Assembly (NCBI RefSeq): GCF_937997405.1 | Contig: NZ_CALKTL010000187.1 | Location: forward strand, 1 to 5,477 | From: an uncultured Campylobacter sp. | GTDB taxonomy: Bacteria > Campylobacterota > Campylobacteria > Campylobacterales > Campylobacteraceae | DNA: 5,477 bases | Reading direction: 5' to 3' | Shown: positions 1 to 5,477 of the stretch, piece after piece | How positions within the stretch are numbered: position 1 is the first letter of the stretch | How the letters are laid out: each line of letters opens with the position of its first letter | Made by a program: the position numbers and the translations under genes | The notes under the pieces: generated by a model | What the model was told of the DNA's origin: nothing | The model's input: the letters and a program-made list of their open reading frames with translations, nothing else | The model's database searches: none

Positions 1-1
1 C

Positions 2-979
2 GATACCTATCCTAGCTCGATCAAAGTCGCCGCTTACGCCAAGCTAACCGATCTACTAAAAGCTATGGAAAATTTGAAAAAAGAGCTTGAAGTTAAAGCC
101 AAAGAATACAAAGATGTCATCAAAATGGGAAGGACGGAGCTTGAGGACGCCGTTCCTACCACTCTTGGAAACACTTTCAACGCTTTTGCTACCTACATCA
201 AAACCGATATCGCACTTATCAAAGCTGCTAGAGAGTCGATGACTTACTTAAATATGGGCGCTACGGCGATTGGTACGGGCATCAACTGCCACCCTGATTA
301 CAAAAACGTAGTCGAGAAAAAACTGGGCGAGATCACCGGCGTTAAATTTAAAGCCGCAGAGGACTTCATCGCCGCCACACAAGACACTGCAGACTTCGTT
401 CACGTTAGCGGCGCGTTAAAAACAGCAGCCGTCCGCCTAAGCAAAATCGCAAACGACCTACGTCTTATGAACTCCGGTCCTAGATGCGGCCTGGGCGAAA
501 TCGAGCTTCCTAAGATGCAACCGGGCAGCTCCATCATGCCGGGTAAAGTAAATCCGGTCATCGCTGAGGTCGTAGGCGAGGCTTGCTACGAGGTTATCGG
601 CAACGACGTTACGATTATGCTTTGCTCCGAGCGCGGAGAATTTGAGCTTAATGCGTTTGAGCCTGGCATCGCATATGCGCTATTTAACTCGATCGTGCTT
701 TTGGAAAATGCGATGAATACACTAGCTGAAAAAGCTATCAAACATCTAAAAGCAAACCCTGAAGCTTGCCTAAAATCGGTGCTAAATTCCGTCGGTATCG
801 TTACAGCGTTCAACCCATACATCGGTTACGAAAAATCCGCAAGTATCGCCAAAGAGGCGTTGCAAACAGGAAAATCTGTCGGCGAAATCTGCTTAGAGCG
901 CGGATATTTGAAAAAAGAGGAGATCGATAAGATCCTAGAGCCTAAATCTATGCTCAACCCACATATGAGCAAAAAATAG
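2..979 (+). CDS. aspA: Aspartate ammonia-lyase (aspartase), 5'-truncated by window edge
   Basis: Aspartase reversibly deaminates L-aspartate to fumarate and ammonia in the cytoplasm, supplying fumarate as carbon source and respiratory electron acceptor. The frame is open from base 2, so 325 C-terminal residues are visible out of roughly 470 in the family. The ATG at 65 is internal: the 21 codons before it (DTYPSSIKVAAYAKL...) match the conserved region just after the Ser/Thr substrate loop, which lies off the left edge. Visible landmarks, numbered from the first codon, are KMGRTELEDAVP (about 41-52), GATAIGTG, and the fumarase/aspartase signature GSSIMPGKVN at 175-184, whose serine loop carries the catalytic base in this superfamily. 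The C-terminal NSVGIVTAFNPYIGY and GKSVGEICLERG stretches separate aspartase from fumarase. dcuA follows on the same strand 286 bases downstream, the arrangement known from Campylobacter jejuni. No frameshift is seen. Confidence 0.96.
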   Translation, partial: DTYPSSIKVAAYAKLTDLLKAMENLKKELEVKAKEYKDVIKMGRTELEDAVPTTLGNTFNAFATYIKTDIALIKAARESMTYLNMGATAIGTGINCHPDYKNVVEKKLGEITGVKFKAAEDFIAATQDTADFVHVSGALKTAAVRLSKIANDLRLMNSGPRCGLGEIELPKMQPGSSIMPGKVNPVIAEVVGEACYEVIGNDVTIMLCSERGEFELNAFEPGIAYALFNSIVLLENAMNTLAEKAIKHLKANPEACLKSVLNSVGIVTAFNPYIGYEKSASIAKEALQTGKSVGEICLERGYLKKEEIDKILEPKSMLNPHMSKK

Positions 980-997
980 TTCCAAACTAGGTGCGGC

Positions 998-1036
998 GCG
1001 GAATTTCGTCGGTTAATTTAATAGGCGAAATTCCGC
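998..1036 (+). terminator. Perfect 11-bp inverted repeat after aspA, possible terminator
   Basis: GCGGAATTTCG at 998-1008 is the exact reverse complement of CGAAATTCCGC at 1026-1036, with a 17-base loop. It starts 18 bases after the aspA stop codon, the right place for a transcript end. The 3' flank is AAAGTAGAATTTT rather than an immediate T run, so it may be a weak or leaky terminator, an mRNA-stabilising hairpin, or one pair of elements from the local AATT-centred repeat family. The inverted repeat is certain; its role is inferred. Confidence 0.45.
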
Positions 1037-1122
1037 AAAGTAGAATTTTAAATAGATAAGATTGATCGTGCAGAATTTCGTAGATGCAGAATTTCATCAA
1101 GTTAGATTTAGCTTCCGTGGAG

Positions 1123-1146
1123 TAAAATTTCACTTGCGAAATTTTA
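1123..1146. repeat. 9-bp inverted repeat with 6-base loop upstream of dcuA
   Basis: TAAAATTTC at 1123-1131 is the exact reverse complement of GAAATTTTA at 1138-1146, leaving the loop ACTTGC. It lies 120 bases before the dcuA start. It is AT-rich, so RNA hairpin stability would be modest; as DNA it is a possible operator-like dyad. It belongs to the same AATT family as its neighbours. Confidence 0.45.
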
Positions 1147-1265
1147 GGATAAAATTCCGCATAGAATTCCGACCACTGAATTATAAAGATAATTCGGATT
1201 TTACCTGCTGAAATCTTTAGAATTCTGCGCGCCGTTAAAAAAATTACTTTATAAGGAGTTTTGCA

Positions 1266-2609
1266 ATGGACTTTATGGTGATATTGCAATTTATCGTGTT
1301 GCTTGGCGGCATCTACCTAGGCGTTAAGCTAGGCGGCATGGGCGTCGGTTATGCAGGCGGCTTGGGCGTTGTCGTCCTAGCCATTTTGGGCATGAAAGTC
1401 GATATGAAGGATATCCCGATTGACGTTATCCTAATTATCGCATCGGTAATCTCCGCGATTACAGCGCTGCAAGTCGCAGGCGGACTTGATTATTTGGTGC
1501 AGGTAGCATCTAAAATTTTAAGGAAAAATCCTAAGCAGATCAACTTCCTAGCGCCTATCGTTACCTATCTACTTACGATACTTGCGGGCACCGGACATAC
1601 TGCGTTTTCTATGATCCCGGTTATCGTCGAGGTCGCAAAGACGCAGAACATCAAACCTTCCGCTCCTCTTGCGCTTTCGGTCGTTTCATCTCAGGTAGCG
1701 ATCACTGCGAGCCCTATTTCAGCGGCATTCGTCGCCATGAGCGGCTTGTGCGAGAAGCTAGGCGTTAGCTATCCTAAACTTTTGTTTATCTGCATCTCTA
1801 CTACCTTTGTAGCTATGTTGATTACGGCTTTTATCGTAAATAAATTCTACGATCTTGATCTTTCAAAAGACCCTGTTTACAAAGAGAGACTTTCAAAAGG
1901 TCTTGTAGCCGAGATCAAAGCCGAGGAGTATAAAGAGCCGAAGCCTTACGCGAAAAGATCGGTTGCGATATTTGCCGTCGGTGTTTTGATCGTCGTTTGC
2001 TATGCGCTTGCGATCTCAAAGAGCGTCGGCTTGGTAGAAAAACCGATCCTTTCAAGAGATAGCGCGATCATCAGCTTTATGCTAACTATCGGCTTTCTTA
2101 TCGCTGTTTTGTGCAAGATCGATACGGGCAAGCTGCTCTCTACCAGCACCTTCCAAAGCGGTATGAATGCGTGCATCTGCGTCATCGGTATCGCGTGGCT
2201 CGGTACTACTTTCGTAAACGGCCACATCGACAGCATCAAAGAGGTAGCTAAAAACGTCGTTACGCAGTATCCTTTCGTACTGGCTATCGCACTATACTTC
2301 CTAAGCTGCTTGCTATACTCACAGGCTGCGACCACAAAGGTTATGATGCCTGCCGTTGCCGCCGCGCTTGGAATGACCAGCCCTGAAAATTCCGGTCAAA
2401 TTTGGATCTTGGTCGCATCGTTTGCAGCCGTTTCGGGCTTGTTCGTGCTTCCTACCTATCCTACGACGCTCGGCGCGATCGCCATGGACGATACCGGAAC
2501 GACCAGAGTCGGTAAATTTGTATTTAACCACTCGTTCTTCCTTCCGGGAACCATTATGGTTGCGCTTTCGGTCGCTCTAGGATTTTTAGTAGCTCCTGCG
2601 CTAATCTAA
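1266..2609 (+). CDS. dcuA: Anaerobic C4-dicarboxylate antiporter DcuA
   Basis: This inner-membrane carrier exchanges or takes up aspartate, fumarate, malate and succinate. With aspartase it imports aspartate for fumarate production and exports succinate. The 447-residue protein is hydrophobic throughout, with about ten or more membrane segments, for example 4-42, 51-72, 92-110, 171-192, 232-250, 267-283, 300-317, 335-355 and 422-445, and a charged cytoplasmic-type stretch at 195-230. Family motifs include QVAGGLDYL (69-77), LAGTGHTAFSMIPVI (106-120), ITASPISAA (146-154), SQAAT (352-356), LPTYPT (395-400) and MDDTGTTRVGKFVFNHSF (407-424). The wording matches the DcuA branch rather than DcuB (AGGLGV, QVAGGLDYLV, VASFAAVSGLF). 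The start is set by AAGGAG at 1253-1258, seven bases before the ATG. TATAAA at 1182-1187 is a weak promoter candidate; readthrough from aspA is also possible. It is about 14 residues longer than E. coli DcuA, partly from extra residues near 371-379. Confidence 0.95.
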   Translation: MDFMVILQFIVLLGGIYLGVKLGGMGVGYAGGLGVVVLAILGMKVDMKDIPIDVILIIASVISAITALQVAGGLDYLVQVASKILRKNPKQINFLAPIVTYLLTILAGTGHTAFSMIPVIVEVAKTQNIKPSAPLALSVVSSQVAITASPISAAFVAMSGLCEKLGVSYPKLLFICISTTFVAMLITAFIVNKFYDLDLSKDPVYKERLSKGLVAEIKAEEYKEPKPYAKRSVAIFAVGVLIVVCYALAISKSVGLVEKPILSRDSAIISFMLTIGFLIAVLCKIDTGKLLSTSTFQSGMNACICVIGIAWLGTTFVNGHIDSIKEVAKNVVTQYPFVLAIALYFLSCLLYSQAATTKVMMPAVAAALGMTSPENSGQIWILVASFAAVSGLFVLPTYPTTLGAIAMDDTGTTRVGKFVFNHSFFLPGTIMVALSVALGFLVAPALI

Positions 2610-2628
2610 GATTAGTATTCCTTTCATT

Positions 2629-2654
2629 TGCGCCGAATTTTTCGGCGCATTTTT
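2629..2654 (+). terminator. Rho-independent terminator of dcuA
   Basis: TGCGCCGAA at 2629-2637 pairs perfectly with TTCGGCGCA at 2641-2649 across a TTT loop, and five T residues follow. The GC-rich nine-base-pair stem with a T run 20 bases after the dcuA stop codon is a classic intrinsic terminator. It separates dcuA from the oxidoreductase gene. Confidence 0.9.
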
Positions 2655-2858
2655 AGCTCCATTTAAAATCTTTAATATAATTTAGTAGGTAAAATTCTAT
2701 CGATTTTGTGGCCTGCTATATTTGCTTATAAATTTAACTTCTAATCACATGCAAAAACTACAAGTCTTCCGGTAGTATTTGAGTGGAAGTAAAATTTTAT
2801 TTGAAATTTCATACCCATATTATGCTAGATGATAAATCAAAATTTCAGCCAAAAAACA
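2655..2858. other. Intergenic DNA without a recognisable gene
   Basis: Only very short ORFs occur here, none with a ribosome-binding site and plausible length. A TATAAT hexamer at 2676-2681 could be a promoter for a small transcript, and CTTCC/GGAAG around 2767-2789 could form a weak five-base-pair stem, but no terminator follows, so no small RNA is called. The palindromes TAAAATTTTA (2790-2799) and GAAATTTC (2803-2810) continue the AATT-centred theme of the aspA-dcuA gap. Confidence 0.5.
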
Positions 2859-2864
2859 TATAAT
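2859..2864 (+). promoter_or_regulatory. Candidate -10 box for the oxidoreductase gene
   Basis: A consensus TATAAT lies 28 bases before the ATG, placing a start of transcription near 2871 and a short leader that carries the Shine-Dalgarno AAGGA (2881-2885). No good -35 hexamer is visible at the usual distance, which is normal for Campylobacter sigma-70 promoters. The strong terminator upstream makes an independent promoter likely. Confidence 0.5.
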
Positions 2865-2891
2865 GTAAGAAATTTAAAACAAGGATAAAAT

Positions 2892-3419
2892 ATGAAAAAT
2901 CTCATCATCATCGCTCATCCCGATATGGCAAGCTCGCACGCAAACAAGGCGTGGCGCGAGGTAGCCAAAAAGCAAGCGGATAAATTTGATATTCACGAAA
3001 TTTACGCCGCTTATCCGAACGGCAAAATCGATGTTGCGCGCGAACAGGAGTTACTTTTAAGCCACGATAAAATTATCATTCAGTTTCCACTTTATTGGTA
3101 CAGCTATCCGCCGCTTTTAAAGCAATGGTTCGACGATGTATTTGCCTACGGCTGGGCTTACGGCAGCACCGGCGACAAGCTAAAAGGTAAAGAATTCGCC
3201 CTAGCGATCACTATCGGCGACGAGCGAAACAACTATAAAAAAGACGGCACGATCGGATTTGACATAGAGGAAGTTATCACGCCTTTTAAATGCGCGATGA
3301 ATTTTACAGGCGCCAAGCTGCTGCCGTGCCACTTCGGCTATGGATTTTCATTTCATCCAGATAGCGAATATATCGCAAAAAGTGCAGAAAAATACAAAGA
3401 ATTTTTAGCAAAATTTTAA
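2892..3419 (+). CDS. KefF/YwrO-like flavin NAD(P)H:quinone oxidoreductase (Flavodoxin_2 fold)
   Basis: A soluble flavoprotein of the family that transfers two electrons from NAD(P)H to quinones or other electrophiles, avoiding semiquinone radicals. The protein is 175 residues, close to E. coli KefF (176). Visible motifs are the N-terminal beta strand and flavin-phosphate loop LIIIAHPDMASSHANKAW (4-21), the family hallmark FPLYWYSYPPLLKQWFDDVF (65-84) followed by GWAYG (87-91), and TIGD (107-110) where relatives have TTGG. The start is supported by AAGGA at 2881-2885, six bases before the ATG. KefF partners the KefC potassium channel in enterobacteria, but no kefC lies in this window, so a free-standing detoxification or quinone-reductase role is as likely; no symbol is assigned. 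GC and codon use match dcuA and aspA. The stop codon lies at the genome join, so the last one or two codons could be affected, although the end AKF is plausible for the family. Confidence 0.88.
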   Translation: MKNLIIIAHPDMASSHANKAWREVAKKQADKFDIHEIYAAYPNGKIDVAREQELLLSHDKIIIQFPLYWYSYPPLLKQWFDDVFAYGWAYGSTGDKLKGKEFALAITIGDERNNYKKDGTIGFDIEEVITPFKCAMNFTGAKLLPCHFGYGFSFHPDSEYIAKSAEKYKEFLAKF

Positions 3420-3430
3420 AATTTACAAAG
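3411..3430. other. Probable chimeric join between two genomes
   Basis: Sequence character changes abruptly here. To the left, the gene has many GC-containing third positions and Campylobacter-like proteins. To the right, codons end mostly in A or T and the core genes look fusobacterial. Hand counts of single 60-base lines give 42-63% GC at 601, 1321 and 3181, but 18-33% at 3541, 3781 and 3901. The join falls in the low-complexity string AAATTTTAAAATTTA, where a short AAATTT microhomology could have joined unrelated molecules. Reading the right-hand frame backwards gives K-F-T-K-A-K-K-I-L, a typical signal-peptide start, preceded by TTA where an ATG would be expected. Confidence 0.75.
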
Positions 3431-3445
3431 GCAAAAAAAATATTA

Positions 3446-3994
3446 ATGGGATTAATGGTATTGGGACAATTAACAGCAATTCCTGCTATTGCAACTGCTG
3501 CTCCATCTGCAAAGGAAGCTGCAGAAATCAAAAAATATGATTCATTAAATACTGCAGCCCAAGATTATGCAAAAGCACTACAAGAAATTTCAAATTATGG
3601 TTCACGTGAAATACTAAAATCAATTAACCCAGATGTCGACAAATATGTTGCAAAAATAAATGACCCAACATTAAAAAAACAATGGGAAGATTCAAATACT
3701 ATGCTTATTGAACAATTTGAAGTATCTGTTTACAAAGTAAATGAAAATGGAAACGATGGTGAAGTTGTATTTTTAATTAAAGGATACGATGAAAAGGCAT
3801 TGGATAAATATTTGGGAGATAATGCAAGTCAATATGCAAAAGTTGATAATGGAAAAGACGAAGTCGAAGTTGACATTGAAAAATATATAAAACTTCAATA
3901 TAATTATTTAAAAAATACAAAAAAAATCAATTTAGCAACATCTACTGTTAAATTTGCCAAAGGAAACGACAATAAATGGCAACTTGTCAAATAA
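3446..3994 (+). CDS. Putative secreted protein of unknown function, 5' end lost at the join
   Basis: I do not recognise this protein. The 182 residues from the first ATG begin inside a signal peptide: hydrophobic MGLMVLGQLTAIPAIATA (1-18), then a likely signal peptidase I site at ATA/AP or TAA/PS. The frame is open further upstream, and KFTKAKKIL from 3419 supplies the basic n-region, so the natural start was probably an ATG just before AAATTT that was replaced at the join. The ATG at 3446 has no properly spaced Shine-Dalgarno (AAAGG at 3427-3431 is 14 bases away). The mature part is charged and lysine-rich: a helical-looking section (about 22-90), then alternating strands (FEVSVYKV, GEVVFLIKGYD, STVKFAK) ending in DNKWQLVK. 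That layout resembles small NTF2-like exported proteins (DUF4878/DUF5105 type), but this is only a shape-based guess. No lipobox cysteine is present. Base composition matches frr and pyrH, not the genes to the left. Confidence 0.65.
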   Translation: MGLMVLGQLTAIPAIATAAPSAKEAAEIKKYDSLNTAAQDYAKALQEISNYGSREILKSINPDVDKYVAKINDPTLKKQWEDSNTMLIEQFEVSVYKVNENGNDGEVVFLIKGYDEKALDKYLGDNASQYAKVDNGKDEVEVDIEKYIKLQYNYLKNTKKINLATSTVKFAKGNDNKWQLVK

Positions 3995-4065
3995 ACTTTT
4001 CTTCATAATTTAATAACAAGAAGTTTTGACTTACTATTTAAATATGAAATTTAAAATAAATATCC

Positions 4066-4102
4066 AAATAAAAAAGCTAGAGAAATCTAGCTTAATTTTT
4101 TT
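4066..4102. terminator. Bidirectional intrinsic terminator between convergent genes
   Basis: AAGCTAGA at 4074-4081 pairs perfectly with TCTAGCTT at 4086-4093 around a GAAA loop, a stable GNRA tetraloop on the plus strand. On the plus strand a run of seven T follows at 4096-4102; on the minus strand the flank reads TTTTATTT. The hairpin sits between the secreted-protein gene (stop at 3994) and the converging frr (stop at 4138), so it can end both transcripts. Confidence 0.85.
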
Positions 4103-4137
4103 ACAATAACAAAATTATAGTTTAATTCTATTCAAAA

Positions 4138-4695
4138 CTAAACTGTTAATAATTCTTTTTCCTTTTTATTCAAGGCATCATCAACTTGCGCAATAAATTT
4201 ATTTGTTGTTTTCTGAACTTTTTCTTCATTTGCTTTCAGTTCATCTTCTGTAATTTCACTATCTTTTTCAAGTTTTCTAAGTTTATTATTAATGTCTTTT
4301 CTTACGTTTCTAATTGCAACTTTTCCTTCTTCAGCTTCTTTTTTTACCATTTTTACATATTCTTTTCTACGATCCTCTGTAAGTTCTGGCACAACAAGTC
4401 TGATAATTTTTCCATCATTTGAAGGATTAAATCCTAAGTTTGCTTGTAAAATAGTTTTTTCAATTAATGGAATTAATGATTTATCCCAAGGATCAATTAC
4501 TAATAATCTAGCTTCTGGAGCTGAAACTGTTCCAACCTGATTAAGCGGAGTTGGCGAACCATAAGCTTCTACAGTTACTCCGTCAAGCATAGAAACACTC
4601 GCACGTCCTGCTCTTACATGTGAAAATTTATCTTTTGTATTTTCCACAGATTTTGCCATTTTTTCTTCAGCTTCTTTTAAAATTGTGTCTAACAT
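4138..4695 (-). CDS. frr: Ribosome recycling factor
   Basis: Frr acts with EF-G to split the post-termination ribosome after release of the finished protein. The 185-residue product has the family's usual length. Conserved stretches are HVRAGRASVSMLDGV (26-40), YGSPTPLNQVGTVS (45-58), IDPWDKS (67-73), NDGKIIRLVVPELTEDRR (93-110), and the long-helix signature VAIRNVRKDINNKL (126-139) with its conserved arginines. The KKEKELLTV tail is also typical. The start is the ATG at 4695, preceded by AAGGTGG five bases away. An in-frame ATG at 4734 would add 13 lysine/asparagine-rich residues absent from the family and is rejected. It lies 57 bases after pyrH on the same strand, the usual pyrH-frr order, so the two are probably cotranscribed and end at the 4066-4102 hairpin. 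The AT-rich sequence looks Fusobacteria-like. Confidence 0.95.
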   Translation of the reverse strand: MLDTILKEAEEKMAKSVENTKDKFSHVRAGRASVSMLDGVTVEAYGSPTPLNQVGTVSAPEARLLVIDPWDKSLIPLIEKTILQANLGFNPSNDGKIIRLVVPELTEDRRKEYVKMVKKEAEEGKVAIRNVRKDINNKLRKLEKDSEITEDELKANEEKVQKTTNKFIAQVDDALNKKEKELLTV

Positions 4696-4700
4696 TCTTA

Positions 4701-4708
4701 CCACCTTT
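4701..4708 (-). promoter_or_regulatory. frr: Ribosome-binding site that fixes the frr start
   Basis: On the minus strand this reads AAAAGGTGG and ends five bases before the ATG at 4695. It complements the anti-Shine-Dalgarno through AGGTG. The alternative upstream ATG at 4734 follows an AT-rich stretch with no such motif, so this site decides in favour of the 185-residue product. Confidence 0.65.
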
Positions 4709-4752
4709 TTATTTTTATTTTTTTCTTTTTTCAATTTTTTACCTAATATTTT

Positions 4753-5463
4753 TTATTTTTTTACAGTTGTTCCTATATTTTCACCTTGAGCCATTTTTAG
4801 TATATTTCCTTCTTCCAAGGCGTTAAATACTACAATTGGCATTTGGTTTTCCCGGCATAGTGAAAGTGCCGCTGTATCCATTACTCCAAGATTTTTTGAA
4901 ATAGCTTCATCAAAAGATACTGTATTGTATCTTACAGCATCATCAAATTTCATCGGATCTTTATCATAAATTCCATCAACTTTTGTTCCTTTCGCAAGTA
5001 CATCTGCCTGGATTTCCACAGCTCTTAGTGCTCCCGAAGAATCTGTTGTAAAATAAGGATTGCTTGTTCCACCTGCAAAAATAACAACTCTTCCTTTCTC
5101 CAGATGTCTTATTGCTTTACGTCTGATATAAAGTTCGGCTACCTGCGGCATTTGAAGTGCTGTCATAACTCTCGTTGGTACTCCTATGCTTTCAATTGCA
5201 TTTTGCAGTGCAAGTCCATTCATAATTGTTGCAAGCATTCCCATCGTATCTCCAGTCACTCTGTCAAAGCCTTTTTCCATCCCGCTTATCCCACGGAAAA
5301 TATTTCCACCACCAATAACGATAGCAATTTGCACACCTTTTTCATGTACATCCTTTATCTGTTTTGCAAAACTTTCAAGCACTTCATTTGAAAAACCAAA
5401 TTCTTTGTTCCCTGCAAGTGCTTCTCCACTTAGTTTTAATAATATTCTTTTATATTTAAGCAT
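4753..5463 (-). CDS. pyrH: Uridylate kinase (UMP kinase)
   Basis: Cytoplasmic bacterial UMP kinase of the amino-acid-kinase fold, normally a hexamer, converting UMP and ATP to UDP and ADP in pyrimidine nucleotide synthesis. The complete 236-residue protein shows KLSGEAL (10-16) for phosphate binding, IGGGNIFRG (50-58), the UMP-binding RVTGDTMGMLAT (68-79), the GGTSNPYFTTDS loop (131-142), and the nucleotide-site KVDGIYDKDP (161-170). The start codon at 5463 is preceded by GGAGG eight bases away at the very edge of the window. All motifs are intact, so it should be active. It is the upstream member of the pyrH-frr pair; tsf commonly precedes pyrH in bacteria and would lie beyond the right edge. 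Wording and AT-rich codon use fit a Leptotrichia-like fusobacterium better than the campylobacter of the left half. Confidence 0.96.
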   Translation of the reverse strand: MLKYKRILLKLSGEALAGNKEFGFSNEVLESFAKQIKDVHEKGVQIAIVIGGGNIFRGISGMEKGFDRVTGDTMGMLATIMNGLALQNAIESIGVPTRVMTALQMPQVAELYIRRKAIRHLEKGRVVIFAGGTSNPYFTTDSSGALRAVEIQADVLAKGTKVDGIYDKDPMKFDDAVRYNTVSFDEAISKNLGVMDTAALSLCRENQMPIVVFNALEEGNILKMAQGENIGTTVKK

Positions 5464-5477
5464 TATAGGAGCCTCCA

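Larger units (their letters stand above)
998..1250. repeat. Cluster of AATT-centred imperfect repeats between aspA and dcuA
   Basis: This stretch holds fourteen AATT tetramers in about 250 bases, most inside longer related words. AATTCCGC occurs at 1029-1036 and 1153-1160, and its complement GCGGAATT at 998-1005. TGCAGAATTTC occurs twice, at 1069-1079 and 1085-1095, 16 bases apart. GAATTC occurs at 1164-1169 and 1220-1225. Since AATT is its own complement, these words pair with one another in many ways and give several alternative hairpins. No credible ORF lies here. The function is unknown: possibilities are a degenerate intergenic repeat family, a regulatory leader for dcuA, or local composition bias. 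Confidence 0.6.

Noticed and set aside
987..1289. Minus-strand 100-codon ORF across the aspA-dcuA gap
   Set aside because: Its repetitive KFC/EFY/KFY words are a by-product of the AATT repeats, it overlaps the dcuA start, and it shows no family motif.
2000..2531. Minus-strand ORFs inside dcuA
   Set aside because: They are antisense shadows of a well-supported gene and have no recognisable domains.
3300..4000. Horizontal transfer or mobile element as the cause of the composition change
   Set aside because: No transposase, integrase, terminal repeats, tRNA or target duplication is seen, and the AT-rich side carries essential core genes to the window edge.
3990..4028. Possible hairpin AAACTT...AAGTTT just after the secreted-protein stop
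   Set aside because: The stem needs a two-base bulge, is AT-rich and lacks a T run; the 4066-4102 hairpin is the better terminator.
4696..4734. Upstream ATG that would extend Frr by 13 residues
   Set aside because: The extension is lysine/asparagine-rich, absent from the RRF family and lacks a Shine-Dalgarno; the ATG at 4695 has AAGGTGG at good spacing.
4186..4826. Plus-strand Phe/Leu-rich ORFs antisense to frr and pyrH
   Set aside because: Their phenylalanine-rich runs are complements of lysine-rich coding sequence; nothing suggests selection for protein.
1..5477. CRISPR array, rRNA, tRNA or toxin-antitoxin/defence system
   Set aside because: No regularly spaced repeats, no tRNA or rRNA signature, and no defence-type protein motif was found on either strand.

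Overview
The window looks like two unrelated bacterial genomes joined at about position 3420. Left of the join (1-3419) are genes with moderate GC and Campylobacter-type sequence: the 3' part of aspartate ammonia-lyase (aspA), the C4-dicarboxylate antiporter dcuA, and a small KefF-like flavin NAD(P)H:quinone oxidoreductase. Moderate GC for a campylobacter suggests the oral C. gracilis / C. rectus / C. showae group, but the species is an inference. Right of the join (about 3425-5477) the DNA is clearly AT-richer, with A/T-ending codons. It carries a secreted protein of unknown function whose start is missing, and on the minus strand pyrH-frr, whose proteins look Fusobacteria-like (probably Leptotrichiaceae, unproven).

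Layout. aspA (2-979, open at the left edge) is followed by a 286-base gap packed with AATT-centred repeats and inverted repeats, then dcuA (1266-2609) with a strong Shine-Dalgarno and a textbook terminator. A 282-base gap, also AATT-rich, leads through a TATAAT promoter to the oxidoreductase (2892-3419). Immediately after its stop codon the base composition changes, and an exported-protein ORF begins with a signal peptide that has lost its original ATG. A bidirectional terminator with a GAAA loop (about 4066-4102) separates this ORF from the converging pyrH (4753-5463) and frr (4138-4695).

How the genes work together. AspA converts aspartate to fumarate and ammonia, and DcuA exchanges aspartate for succinate or fumarate. 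The pair feeds fumarate respiration under low oxygen. The oxidoreductase is probably a separate transcription unit. In the right half, PyrH makes UDP for nucleotide synthesis and Frr recycles ribosomes; the two are linked in many bacteria, usually downstream of tsf, which would lie beyond the right edge.

I found no convincing new biological system. The most important observation is the likely chimeric join. The most interesting native signal is the AATT-centred repeat family in the campylobacter intergenic DNA.
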